Positions 1 to 6,002 of a stretch of DNA of 64,000 nt are shown here, piece after piece (the stretch's first letter is position 1; each line of letters starts with the position of its first letter). The stretch is from Microbacterium galbinum (GTDB lineage: Bacteria > Actinomycetota > Actinomycetes > Actinomycetales > Microbacteriaceae). The translations under genes were made by a program, and so were the position numbers. The notes below the pieces were generated by a model. The model was not told where the DNA came from and made no database searches. It saw only the letters and a list, made by a program, of their open reading frames with translations. The stretch is from positions 1,517,630 through 1,581,629 of the forward strand of contig NZ_CP078077.1 of assembly GCF_023101185.1 (NCBI RefSeq), written 5' to 3'.

Positions 1-522
1 GCGACGCCGGTCGAGACCTACGACCGGCTGCGCTCCGGGGCGGATCTCGCGGTGACGACGAGTCCGCCGGACTCGCGGCTCAGCAGCATCCGCATCATGA
101 ACCTGCCCCTTTACTGCCAGCTGCCGGCGTCGCATCCGCTCGCTGCCGGGGACCGCCTGGAACTGGAGGATCTGCTGGCCGGACCCTTCCTCACCTCGGG
201 CACCGGATCGGCCGCGTGGACGCAGATCCAGCGCGCGGCCGAGAGCGAGGCGTGGTCGGTCGAGATGGCGAGTTTCGGAGCGGATGCCCCGATCATCCAG
301 GCCCGGTCGGCCGCCGGCCACGGGCCATGCGTGGTCGTCGAGCCGCCGCGCTTCGGGTTGATCTCGAAGCCGCTGCACCACCGCGGCATCCCGATGCAGT
401 GCGCGCTGTACGCGAGTTGGGAGCGCACGCACTACGCGCGCGACGACATCCGCGGGGTGGCCGAGCAGCTCAGCGCCTTCGCCGCCGACCACGTGCTGAG
501 CCTGTACGACGCGGAGGACTGA
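1..522 (+). CDS. LysR-type regulator, C-terminal part (5' truncated by window)
   Basis: The frame is open from base 1, so the gene begins outside the window. The 173 visible residues look like the effector-binding half of a LysR-type transcriptional regulator: a 'GADLAVTTSP' strand, an 'LYCQLPASHPLA' segment and a 'GTGSAAWTQIQ' loop, which correspond to the family's 'P..HPLA' region and hinge strands. The N-terminal winged helix that would confirm the family is missing. It lies 26 bp upstream of a 2-hydroxyacid dehydrogenase read in the same direction and may regulate a related pathway, but LysR genes usually face their target, so this is only inference. The effector is unknown. Confidence 0.75.
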   Translation, partial: ATPVETYDRLRSGADLAVTTSPPDSRLSSIRIMNLPLYCQLPASHPLAAGDRLELEDLLAGPFLTSGTGSAAWTQIQRAAESEAWSVEMASFGADAPIIQARSAAGHGPCVVVEPPRFGLISKPLHHRGIPMQCALYASWERTHYARDDIRGVAEQLSAFAADHVLSLYDAED

Positions 523-529
523 GTGCTAG

Positions 530-548
530 ATGCTATAGCATCGCTCTC
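530..548 (+). promoter_or_regulatory. Palindrome over the -10 box of the hydroxyacid dehydrogenase gene
   Basis: ATGCTATAGCAT (530-541) is a perfect 12-bp palindrome. It contains TAGCAT (536-541), which lies exactly 7 nt before the ATG at 549 and fits the -10 of a leaderless transcript. A repressor bound here would block the promoter. The regulator is unknown; the truncated LysR protein next door or a GntR-type protein are options. Confidence 0.55.
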
Positions 549-1517
549 ATGACAACGCCGTTCATCCTCGTCAGCGACTGCGACCTCCCCGGAACCGTCA
601 TCGAAGACACGCTCCGATCCGCCGGGCTCCATGCCGAACGGGCAGCGTCCCCGGCGTCCGACGACCTCGCAACTCTCGGGGCGGATGCCACAGGGCTCGT
701 CGTGCAGTGGGCCCCGATCACGGCCGAGGTACTCGATCGGATGCCGAACCTGCGCATCATCAGCCGCGTCGGCATCGGTTACGACATGATCGACGTCGAA
801 GCGGCCACCGCTCGCGGCATCGCGGTCGCGAACACCCCGAGCTACTGCATCGAGGAGGTCGCCGCGCACACCATCGCGATGATCATGACCCAGGCGCGCG
901 GCCTGCCGGCCTACGACCGCGCGGTGCGCGCCGGCACCTGGAAGGCTGTGGACGCCCGGCCCCTCGCCGTGCGTCCGTCGACGACCACGGTGTCGGTGCT
1001 CGGCTTCGGCCGCATCGGATCGATCGTGGCTCGCGGGTGCCGGGCGCTCGGTTTCCGGGTGCTCGTCGCCGACCCGTACGCGCCCGCCGACGGCATCCGC
1101 TCGGCCGGGTGCGAGCCCGTCGAGATCCCGGATGCCGTGGCGCAGGCCGACATCCTCACCCTGCACGTGCCGCTCACCGAGGCGACCCGGCACCTGATCG
1201 ACGCCGAGTCGATCGCGACGATGAAGCCCGGAGCCGTGGTCGTGAACACGTGTCGCGGACCGCTCGTCGACGAGCGAGCGCTGGCCGATGCGCTGCGCTC
1301 CGGGCACTTGGGCGCGGCCGCGCTCGACGTCTTCGACGGTGAGCCGCTGGCCGACGGCTCCCCGTTGCGCGACCTCGATCAGGTGCTGCTCAGCCCGCAC
1401 GCGGCGTGGTTCTCGCCCGAGGCGCTCGCCGACCTGCCCGTGCACGCCGCCGAGAACGTGATCCGCTTCCTCGCCGGGGAATCGGTGCCGATCGTGAACC
1501 CGGCGTACGCCGGCTGA
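549..1517 (+). CDS. D-2-hydroxyacid dehydrogenase (CtBP-like branch)
   Basis: This 322-residue protein has the NAD-dependent D-isomer 2-hydroxyacid dehydrogenase fold. The Rossmann motif is LGFGRIG (151-157). The catalytic set is Arg236 in 'NTCRGPLVDE', Glu265 in 'DVFDGEP' and His284 in 'LSPHAAWFS'. Family members reduce 2-keto acids or oxidise D-2-hydroxy acids in the cytoplasm, and the C-terminal-binding-protein-like branch is often annotated without a defined substrate. The start at 549 is chosen because TAGCAT lies 7 nt upstream and no ribosome-binding site is visible. The length and catalytic residues are normal, so the enzyme should be active. The substrate cannot be read from the sequence. 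Confidence 0.9.
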   Translation: MTTPFILVSDCDLPGTVIEDTLRSAGLHAERAASPASDDLATLGADATGLVVQWAPITAEVLDRMPNLRIISRVGIGYDMIDVEAATARGIAVANTPSYCIEEVAAHTIAMIMTQARGLPAYDRAVRAGTWKAVDARPLAVRPSTTTVSVLGFGRIGSIVARGCRALGFRVLVADPYAPADGIRSAGCEPVEIPDAVAQADILTLHVPLTEATRHLIDAESIATMKPGAVVVNTCRGPLVDERALADALRSGHLGAAALDVFDGEPLADGSPLRDLDQVLLSPHAAWFSPEALADLPVHAAENVIRFLAGESVPIVNPAYAG

Positions 1518-1560
1518 GCCTCGGGCCAGTTCCTCACGCGACCCCCGGGTCGCCGCGCAC

Positions 1561-1637
1561 GTTCGGGAGGAGATCTCCGCGTTGGGCGGAGGAATCCGCT
1601 GTTTTTCTCCTCCCTTGGGCGAGTTCTCCTCCCGAAC
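1561..1637. repeat. Palindromic element, family B (GGAGGAGATCTC type)
   Basis: The ends form a perfect 13-bp inverted repeat, GTTCGGGAGGAGA (1561-1573) and TCTCCTCCCGAAC (1625-1637), around a G/C-rich centre. Related elements occur near 9.3 kb and 51.2 kb. It sits directly behind the dehydrogenase stop and may form a terminator or mRNA-end hairpin. Confidence 0.8.
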
Positions 1638-1688
1638 GGGTGCCGAGCGGATGCCGCGCACAACGACGGGGTCGCTGGGTCAGGGGAC

Positions 1689-1789
1689 CTTCGACAGGCT
1701 CAGGAACCCAGCCTCTGACTGAGTCGCTGAGCCAGCTTCTGACTGACTCGCTGAGCCAGCTTCTGACTGGGGCGCTGAGCCTGTCGAAG
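1689..1789. repeat. Palindromic element, family A, with internal tandem units
   Basis: It is bounded by CTTCGACAGGCTCAG (1689-1703) and its inverse CTGAGCCTGTCGAAG (1775-1789). Inside, a segment containing 'CGCTGAGCCAGCTTCTGACT' is repeated about three times. The 309 bp from 1518 to 1826 hold this element and the family B element; I see no gene there. Confidence 0.85.
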
Positions 1790-1826
1790 CGTCCCGTCCC
1801 GAGAAACCCGGTCCCGACAGACCCGG

Positions 1827-2672
1827 TCAGCCGGCGAACGCCGCCACGGGCATACCGCTCGCGCCGGGCTGGACGGCGAAGAGTGAGCCCGCCTCGGTGC
1901 CGTGATCGGCCCCCAGCCCCTGGGCCGAGGTCGTGATGAAGAGCGTGCCGAGGTCGTCGCCGCCGAACGTGCAGGCACTGACCTGGGGGACGGGCAACTC
2001 GATCCGAGCGATCAGGGAACCGTCGGGCGCGTAGCCGTGCACCGCCGAACCACCCCAGAGCGCGACCCACACCGACCCATCGGCGGCGACGGTCAACCCG
2101 TCGGGCGACCCCTGCTCCTCGGGGATCATCGCGAATCCGCGGCGTCCGCGCAGCTCGCCCTCAGTCACGTCGAACACGTCGACCCGTTGCGTGACCGTGT
2201 CGACGTAGTAGGCCCGGGATCCGCCAGGTGCGAATGCCACGCCGTTCGAGACGGTCACGCTCGACAGCACCGTGGTGGAGGCGAGGTCGCCGCCGATCCG
2301 CAGCATCCGCCCCACGGCTCCGGCATCGCCGAGAGCCATCGACCCGGCGAGCAGCCGCCCGAGCGGGTCGACCGTGCCGTCGTTGAAGCGCGCGTCGCCG
2401 AGGTCGAAGGTCGCGGCGACGCGCGCCGGTCCCTCTGGCGAATCCGAGAGGTGCAGCGAGCGCGCACCGAGGGCGACGAATCCGCCGCCGACGCGCGGGC
2501 GCACGAACGCCGCATACGTGTCATCGAGGTGCAGGCGATGGATGCCGTCGTCGCGCAGCGTCACGAGGTCGGCGGCGTCGCCGTCGACCCAGCGGACGCC
2601 GCCCCACGATGTCGACCAGACGGGCGCCTCGGCGTGCACGCAGATCGGACCGGTAAGGTTCTCGGCCTTCAC
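1827..2672 (-). CDS. SMP-30/gluconolactonase-family lactonase
   Basis: This 281-residue six-bladed beta-propeller belongs to the SMP-30/gluconolactonase/LRE family, which hydrolyses sugar lactones with one divalent metal ion. The expected metal ligands are visible: Glu15 in 'HAEAPVW', Asn143 in 'VSNGVAFAPG' and Asp191 in 'GSPDGLTV'. Asn97 in 'RFNDGTVDP' fits the substrate-binding position. Its start overlaps the stop of the upstream minus-strand gene by 4 bp (ATGA, 2669-2672), so the two are probably translationally coupled. It lies near an Idh-type oxidoreductase and a 2-hydroxyacid dehydrogenase, which fits sugar-acid catabolism, but the actual lactone is unknown. Confidence 0.9.
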   Translation of the reverse strand: MKAENLTGPICVHAEAPVWSTSWGGVRWVDGDAADLVTLRDDGIHRLHLDDTYAAFVRPRVGGGFVALGARSLHLSDSPEGPARVAATFDLGDARFNDGTVDPLGRLLAGSMALGDAGAVGRMLRIGGDLASTTVLSSVTVSNGVAFAPGGSRAYYVDTVTQRVDVFDVTEGELRGRRGFAMIPEEQGSPDGLTVAADGSVWVALWGGSAVHGYAPDGSLIARIELPVPQVSACTFGGDDLGTLFITTSAQGLGADHGTEAGSLFAVQPGASGMPVAAFAG

Positions 2673-3496
2673 GACTGCTCGTCGGTGCGCCGCAGCGGCA
2701 TCCGCTCGGGCTCGGGAGTGGAAGCCGTCTCCGGGTTCGACGCCGCACTCGGCGCAGATGCAGGTGCGGTGGGAGCCGCGATCTCGCGCGCGACCTGCTT
2801 CTCGAGCACCTGCACGGCGTCGTCCGACAGCAGGATGAGACCGTCGAGCTCTTCGCGCACGCGCTTGTAGGCGACGTTGCGCTCGGCCTGCGTGGCCGAC
2901 TCGTCGACCGCGACCTTGAGCAGCTGCTGCGCGCGATCGAGGCGCTTCCGCTCGGCGTCGGTGAAGGTCGAATCGCGCAGACGCCGGGCATCCTTCTCGG
3001 CGATCTCGAACGCGACGGCGTACGCCCCCACTGCGTCGAGGTACTCCGACACCTGCTGCTCGGTGACCTTGGCCTCGGCCGACGCCGGGCGTAGCGCGTC
3101 GGCGGTGCGCTTCGCGCGCAGGAACGCGGCCGTGAGGGGCTGGCGCCCATCGCTCATGGCGGGGAAGGCGATGAGCTTCGCGACGTCGAGCTCGTAGTCG
3201 AGCCAGCGCGCGGTGATCTCGTCGTGCTCGGCGAACAGGCGCGCGAGCAGATCGTTCGGAACGGGGGATGCCGTGGTGTCGACGACCGTCGTGCCGCGGT
3301 TTTTCGGCGGGTGGGCCAGTGCTCGCGCCTCGATCTGCGCGGTCTTGAGCTGCGCCTTCATGCGGAGGGTCTCGATCCGGCGTTCATGGCGGCGCTTGGC
3401 CGAACGCTCCCACGCTTTCGCAGCGCCTCCGGCCATGCCCATGATCGGGAAGATGAGCCACCAGTAATGACCGGCCCACTGCAAGATCTGATCCAT
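2669..3496 (-). CDS. Membrane-anchored coiled-coil protein of unknown function
   Basis: This 275-residue protein has one N-terminal membrane segment (about residues 8-26, 'WWLIFPIMGMAGG'). A highly charged stretch follows (about 30-60, rich in Arg/Lys/Glu) and is probably helical or coiled coil. The rest is soluble and helix-rich, and the tail is low-complexity Ala/Pro/Ser from about 235. I do not recognise a family. The start at 3496 is the only ATG before the membrane segment. A TAGGCT box (3506-3511) lies 9 nt upstream, giving a near-leaderless mRNA. It is co-transcribed with the SMP-30 gene (4-bp overlap), but nothing links it to lactone metabolism. Confidence 0.75.
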   Translation of the reverse strand: MDQILQWAGHYWWLIFPIMGMAGGAAKAWERSAKRRHERRIETLRMKAQLKTAQIEARALAHPPKNRGTTVVDTTASPVPNDLLARLFAEHDEITARWLDYELDVAKLIAFPAMSDGRQPLTAAFLRAKRTADALRPASAEAKVTEQQVSEYLDAVGAYAVAFEIAEKDARRLRDSTFTDAERKRLDRAQQLLKVAVDESATQAERNVAYKRVREELDGLILLSDDAVQVLEKQVAREIAAPTAPASAPSAASNPETASTPEPERMPLRRTDEQS

Positions 3497-3559
3497 GATG
3501 TGCCCAGCCTACTGGCGAGCGGCGACACCGCCGAGGCCCGTCTTCGAGAGGATGGAGGC

Positions 3560-4399
3560 ATGGCAGCGCACCGCATCGGCATCGTCGGCATCGAGAACAC
3601 GCACGTCGACGGGATCGTGCGCGCGCTCAACGTCGACGGCGTCGAGGATGCCCGGATCACGGCCCTCGTCGCCGGTGCCGCCGACCGCACGGAGCGGCTC
3701 GCCGAGCTCGGGGGGATCGAACGGATCGCGTCGGAATCCACCGACCTGATCGGCGAGGTCGACGCCCTGATCGTGGCCACTCGCGACGGGGCGACGCATC
3801 GTTCGCTCGCCGTGCCCTTCCTCGAGGCGGGCGTGCCGGTGTGGGTCGACAAGCCGCTCGCGCTCTCGGTCGCCGATGCCGACGCGATCCTCGCCGCCGC
3901 CGGATCGACGCCCGTCACGTCGTCGTCGACGCTGCGCTGGCTGCCCGACACGGATGCCGTCGCCGCCGCGCTCTCCTCGATCGGGGAGGTGCAGAGCCTC
4001 GCGATCACCGGACCGGCCGATCCCGACGGACCCTACGGCGGCCTCTTCTTCTACGGCATCCATCTCGCCGATCTCGCCCAGCGCCTGGTTCCCGGGGTGC
4101 CCGAAGAGGTCGAGGTGGAGCACTCCCCGGGACGCGTGCGCGCCCGATACGCCGTCGGCGGGGTGGGGGTGACGCTCGATTTCGTGCGCCCGGAGGGTGA
4201 GGTGTCGGTGCCGTTCCGCGTGACCGCCGTCGGCAGCGGCGGCACGGAGAGTCGTGAGATCGTCGTCGGGTCCGACTACGTGCGTCCCGGTGTCGAGGCC
4301 TTCGTGCGCATGCTCGACACCGGTGAGCTCCCGGTACCGCCCGAGCAGATGACCGCGACGGTCGCCGTGCTGGCCGCGGTCGTGGCCGAGAGGTCGTGA
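3560..4399 (+). CDS. Gfo/Idh/MocA-family oxidoreductase
   Basis: This 279-residue protein has an N-terminal Rossmann fold ('HRIGIVGIENTH', 4-15) and an (E/D)KP signature at Asp97-Lys98-Pro99, followed by a segment with His168 in 'YGIHLADL' where the family's catalytic histidine lies. It belongs to the NAD(P)-dependent Gfo/Idh/MocA group acting on sugars, inositols or sugar acids. Two oddities: the dinucleotide loop reads G-x-E-N-T-H rather than GxGxxG, and the usual EKP is DKP. At 279 residues it is shorter than the typical 330-390. ATG 3560 is preferred because GAGAGGA lies 7 nt upstream. It is divergent from the 2669-3496 gene. Confidence 0.8.
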   Translation: MAAHRIGIVGIENTHVDGIVRALNVDGVEDARITALVAGAADRTERLAELGGIERIASESTDLIGEVDALIVATRDGATHRSLAVPFLEAGVPVWVDKPLALSVADADAILAAAGSTPVTSSSTLRWLPDTDAVAAALSSIGEVQSLAITGPADPDGPYGGLFFYGIHLADLAQRLVPGVPEEVEVEHSPGRVRARYAVGGVGVTLDFVRPEGEVSVPFRVTAVGSGGTESREIVVGSDYVRPGVEAFVRMLDTGELPVPPEQMTATVAVLAAVVAERS

Positions 4400-4457
4400 G
4401 GCGCCCTCTTCGATGACGGCAGGCGCAGGAAATCGGTTTCTCGGTGGCATTCGAATC

Positions 4458-4469
4458 TAGAATGTGCGC
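4458..4469 (+). promoter_or_regulatory. -10 box of a leaderless promoter
   Basis: TAGAAT (4458-4463) is followed by 6 nt and then ATG 4470, so transcription should start at or next to the A of the start codon. Confidence 0.55.
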
Positions 4470-5054
4470 ATGGTGGCGCGGGGAAGGTACGCGAAGGGTG
4501 TGGCGAAGCGGGAGGAGATCCTGCAGGTGGCGCTCGACGTGGTGGCGGAAGTCGGTTATCGCAAGGCGTCGAATCGAGAGATCGCCGCACGGGTCGGTCT
4601 GACCCAGCCCGGGCTCATGCACTACTTCGGCTCGCGCGAAGAGCTCTACATGGAGGTTCTGCGCGCCCGCGACGAGCGCGACCTCGGCGAGTTCATGGAC
4701 CCCGACCCCTCGTTCGCCGGGTTCCTGTCGATCATCGAGCACAACGTCTCGGTTCCCGGTCTCGTGCGGCTCTTCGTCGAGTTCTCGGCCGAGGCCACGA
4801 TGGTGGGGCATCCCGCACACGAGTACTTCGTCGAACGCTACGCGTGGGCGCGCGGCGTGCTCACGGGCGTGATCGACCGCGCCCAGAAGTCCGGGGAGCT
4901 CGGGGCGACGCTCGACCCGAAGATCGCGGTCGACATCGTGCTCGCCGCCGCCGACGGGCTTCAGGTGCAGTGGCTCCTCGACCCCGAGGTCGACATGGTC
5001 GAGCGTCTCTCGCGGCTGTGGGACGGCATCCGCCTGGCTTCCCGCCGCGACTGA
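4470..5054 (+). CDS. TetR/AcrR-family regulator
   Basis: This 194-residue protein has an N-terminal TetR DNA-binding domain: 'REEILQVALDVVAEVGYRKASNREIAARVGLTQ' (broken here by family alignment, residues about 12-45) and 'GLMHYFGSREELYMEVL' completing helix 3. The remaining all-helical part binds an unknown ligand. The start is placed at ATG 4470, not GTG 4464, because TAGAAT (4458-4463) is exactly 6 nt upstream. The neighbour downstream (VOC protein) is convergent, and the Gfo/Idh/MocA gene upstream is read in the same direction, so the target is not obvious. Confidence 0.85.
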   Translation: MVARGRYAKGVAKREEILQVALDVVAEVGYRKASNREIAARVGLTQPGLMHYFGSREELYMEVLRARDERDLGEFMDPDPSFAGFLSIIEHNVSVPGLVRLFVEFSAEATMVGHPAHEYFVERYAWARGVLTGVIDRAQKSGELGATLDPKIAVDIVLAAADGLQVQWLLDPEVDMVERLSRLWDGIRLASRRD

Positions 5055-5074
5055 CGCGCTGCTCTCGCTCGGGA

Positions 5075-5512
5075 TCAGCCGCGAGTGAGGTCCTGCGCGA
5101 GCATCACGATGATGCCGCTCGGGCCGCGCACGTAGGCGAGGCGATAGATGTCCTGGTAGTTCGCGACCCCGCGCAGCGGGTGGCAGCCGTGACGGGCGGC
5201 GATCTCGAGGGATGCGTCGATGTCGTCGACCGAGAAGGCGACCCGGTGCATCCCGATCTCGTTCGGGAGGGTCGGCTCGGTCTCGATCGCATCGGGATGG
5301 ATGTACTCGAACAGCTCGAGTCGGCCGTGGCCGTCGGGCGTCTGCAGCATCGCGATGCGCGCATGGTTGCCGTCGAGCCCCACCGCCGTGTCGGCCCAGT
5401 CGCCGCTGACGGTGTCGCGGCCGACGACCTCCAGGCCGAGGTCGGTGAAGAAGGCGATGGTGGCGTCGATGTCGCGCACGGCGATGCCGACGTTCTCGAG
5501 TGCGATGGGCAT
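5075..5512 (-). CDS. VOC-family protein, glyoxalase/epimerase-like
   Basis: The 145 residues make two beta-alpha-beta-beta-beta repeats of the vicinal-oxygen-chelate fold ('ALENVGIAVRDIDATIAFF' and 'MHRVAFSVDDIDASLEIA'). The arrangement and 'LELFEYIHP' resemble methylmalonyl-CoA epimerase-like and glyoxalase-like proteins. The first strand lacks the histidine typical of those enzymes, and the last strand ('GIIVMLAQ') lacks the usual metal-binding Glu, so catalytic assignment is doubtful. The start has TAGCAT (5520-5525 on the minus strand) 7 nt upstream, indicating a leaderless mRNA. Confidence 0.8.
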   Translation of the reverse strand: MPIALENVGIAVRDIDATIAFFTDLGLEVVGRDTVSGDWADTAVGLDGNHARIAMLQTPDGHGRLELFEYIHPDAIETEPTLPNEIGMHRVAFSVDDIDASLEIAARHGCHPLRGVANYQDIYRLAYVRGPSGIIVMLAQDLTRG

Positions 5513-5519
5513 GCTCGGA

Positions 5520-5525
5520 ATGCTA
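5520..5525 (-). promoter_or_regulatory. -10 box of a leaderless promoter (VOC gene)
   Basis: Minus-strand TAGCAT, 7 nt before the ATG at 5512. Confidence 0.5.
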
Positions 5526-5544
5526 GCCCCGGGCGGCGACGTTG

Positions 5545-5904
5545 TCAGTGCCCGAGCTTCTCGGCGCAGGCGACGCAGTACTCGGCGAACGGACGCACCT
5601 CGAGCCGGGCGGCCGGGATCGGTCGGCCGCAGTTCAGGCACACGCCGTAGGTGCCGGCATCCATGCGGGCGAGCGCGTCGTCGACCTGCTGGAGTTCGGA
5701 TGCCGCGGCCTCCGCGAGCCCGGTCAGCCGCGACCACTCCGACGACAGCGTGACCCCCTCGGGGTCGTGCTCGTCGTCGTCGTTCGAGCCCTCGCGGTCG
5801 TGGGTGAGTTCGGTGAGGATCGCCGCGGTCGCCCGGACACGGGCATCCGCCTGCGCACGCATGGCCGTGAGCAGCGCGCGCAGCCGACCGTCGTCCTCCT
5901 CCAT
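5545..5904 (-). CDS. TraR/DksA-type C4 zinc-finger protein
   Basis: This 119-residue protein is mostly helical, followed by a C4 zinc finger near the C-terminus, 'CLNCGRPI' then 'YCVAC' (about residues 90-114). That layout matches TraR/DksA-family proteins, which reach into the secondary channel of RNA polymerase. An acidic patch ('DDDEHDPEG', about 42-50) lies before the finger. Actinobacterial members are often short like this one, and their role in stringent control is less certain than for enterobacterial DksA. TAGGGT lies 6 nt upstream of the ATG (5911-5916), again a leaderless layout. Confidence 0.85.
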   Translation of the reverse strand: MEEDDGRLRALLTAMRAQADARVRATAAILTELTHDREGSNDDDEHDPEGVTLSSEWSRLTGLAEAAASELQQVDDALARMDAGTYGVCLNCGRPIPAARLEVRPFAEYCVACAEKLGH

Positions 5905-5910
5905 GCGGCC

Positions 5911-5916
5911 ACCCTA
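5911..5916 (-). promoter_or_regulatory. -10 box of a leaderless promoter (TraR/DksA gene)
   Basis: Minus-strand TAGGGT, 6 nt before the ATG at 5904. Confidence 0.55.
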
Positions 5917-5925
5917 CTGTGCGGC

Positions 5926-6001
5926 CCATCGTCTCGTCGCTGCGCTCCTCGCTCAGGAACCGGGTTACTCGGTCCCTGAGCGAGCGGAGCGAGACGAAGG
6001 G
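5926..6001. repeat. Palindromic element, family F (CCCTTCGTCTCGCTGCGCTC type)
   Basis: Left and right halves are near-perfect inverses: GTCTCGTCGCTGCGCTC with CTCAGGAACC on the left, GGTCCCTGAGCGAGC with GAGACGAAGGGC on the right. It lies between the upstream region of the TraR/DksA gene and the end of the MMPL gene, both on the minus strand. Confidence 0.8.
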
Positions 6002-6002
6002 C

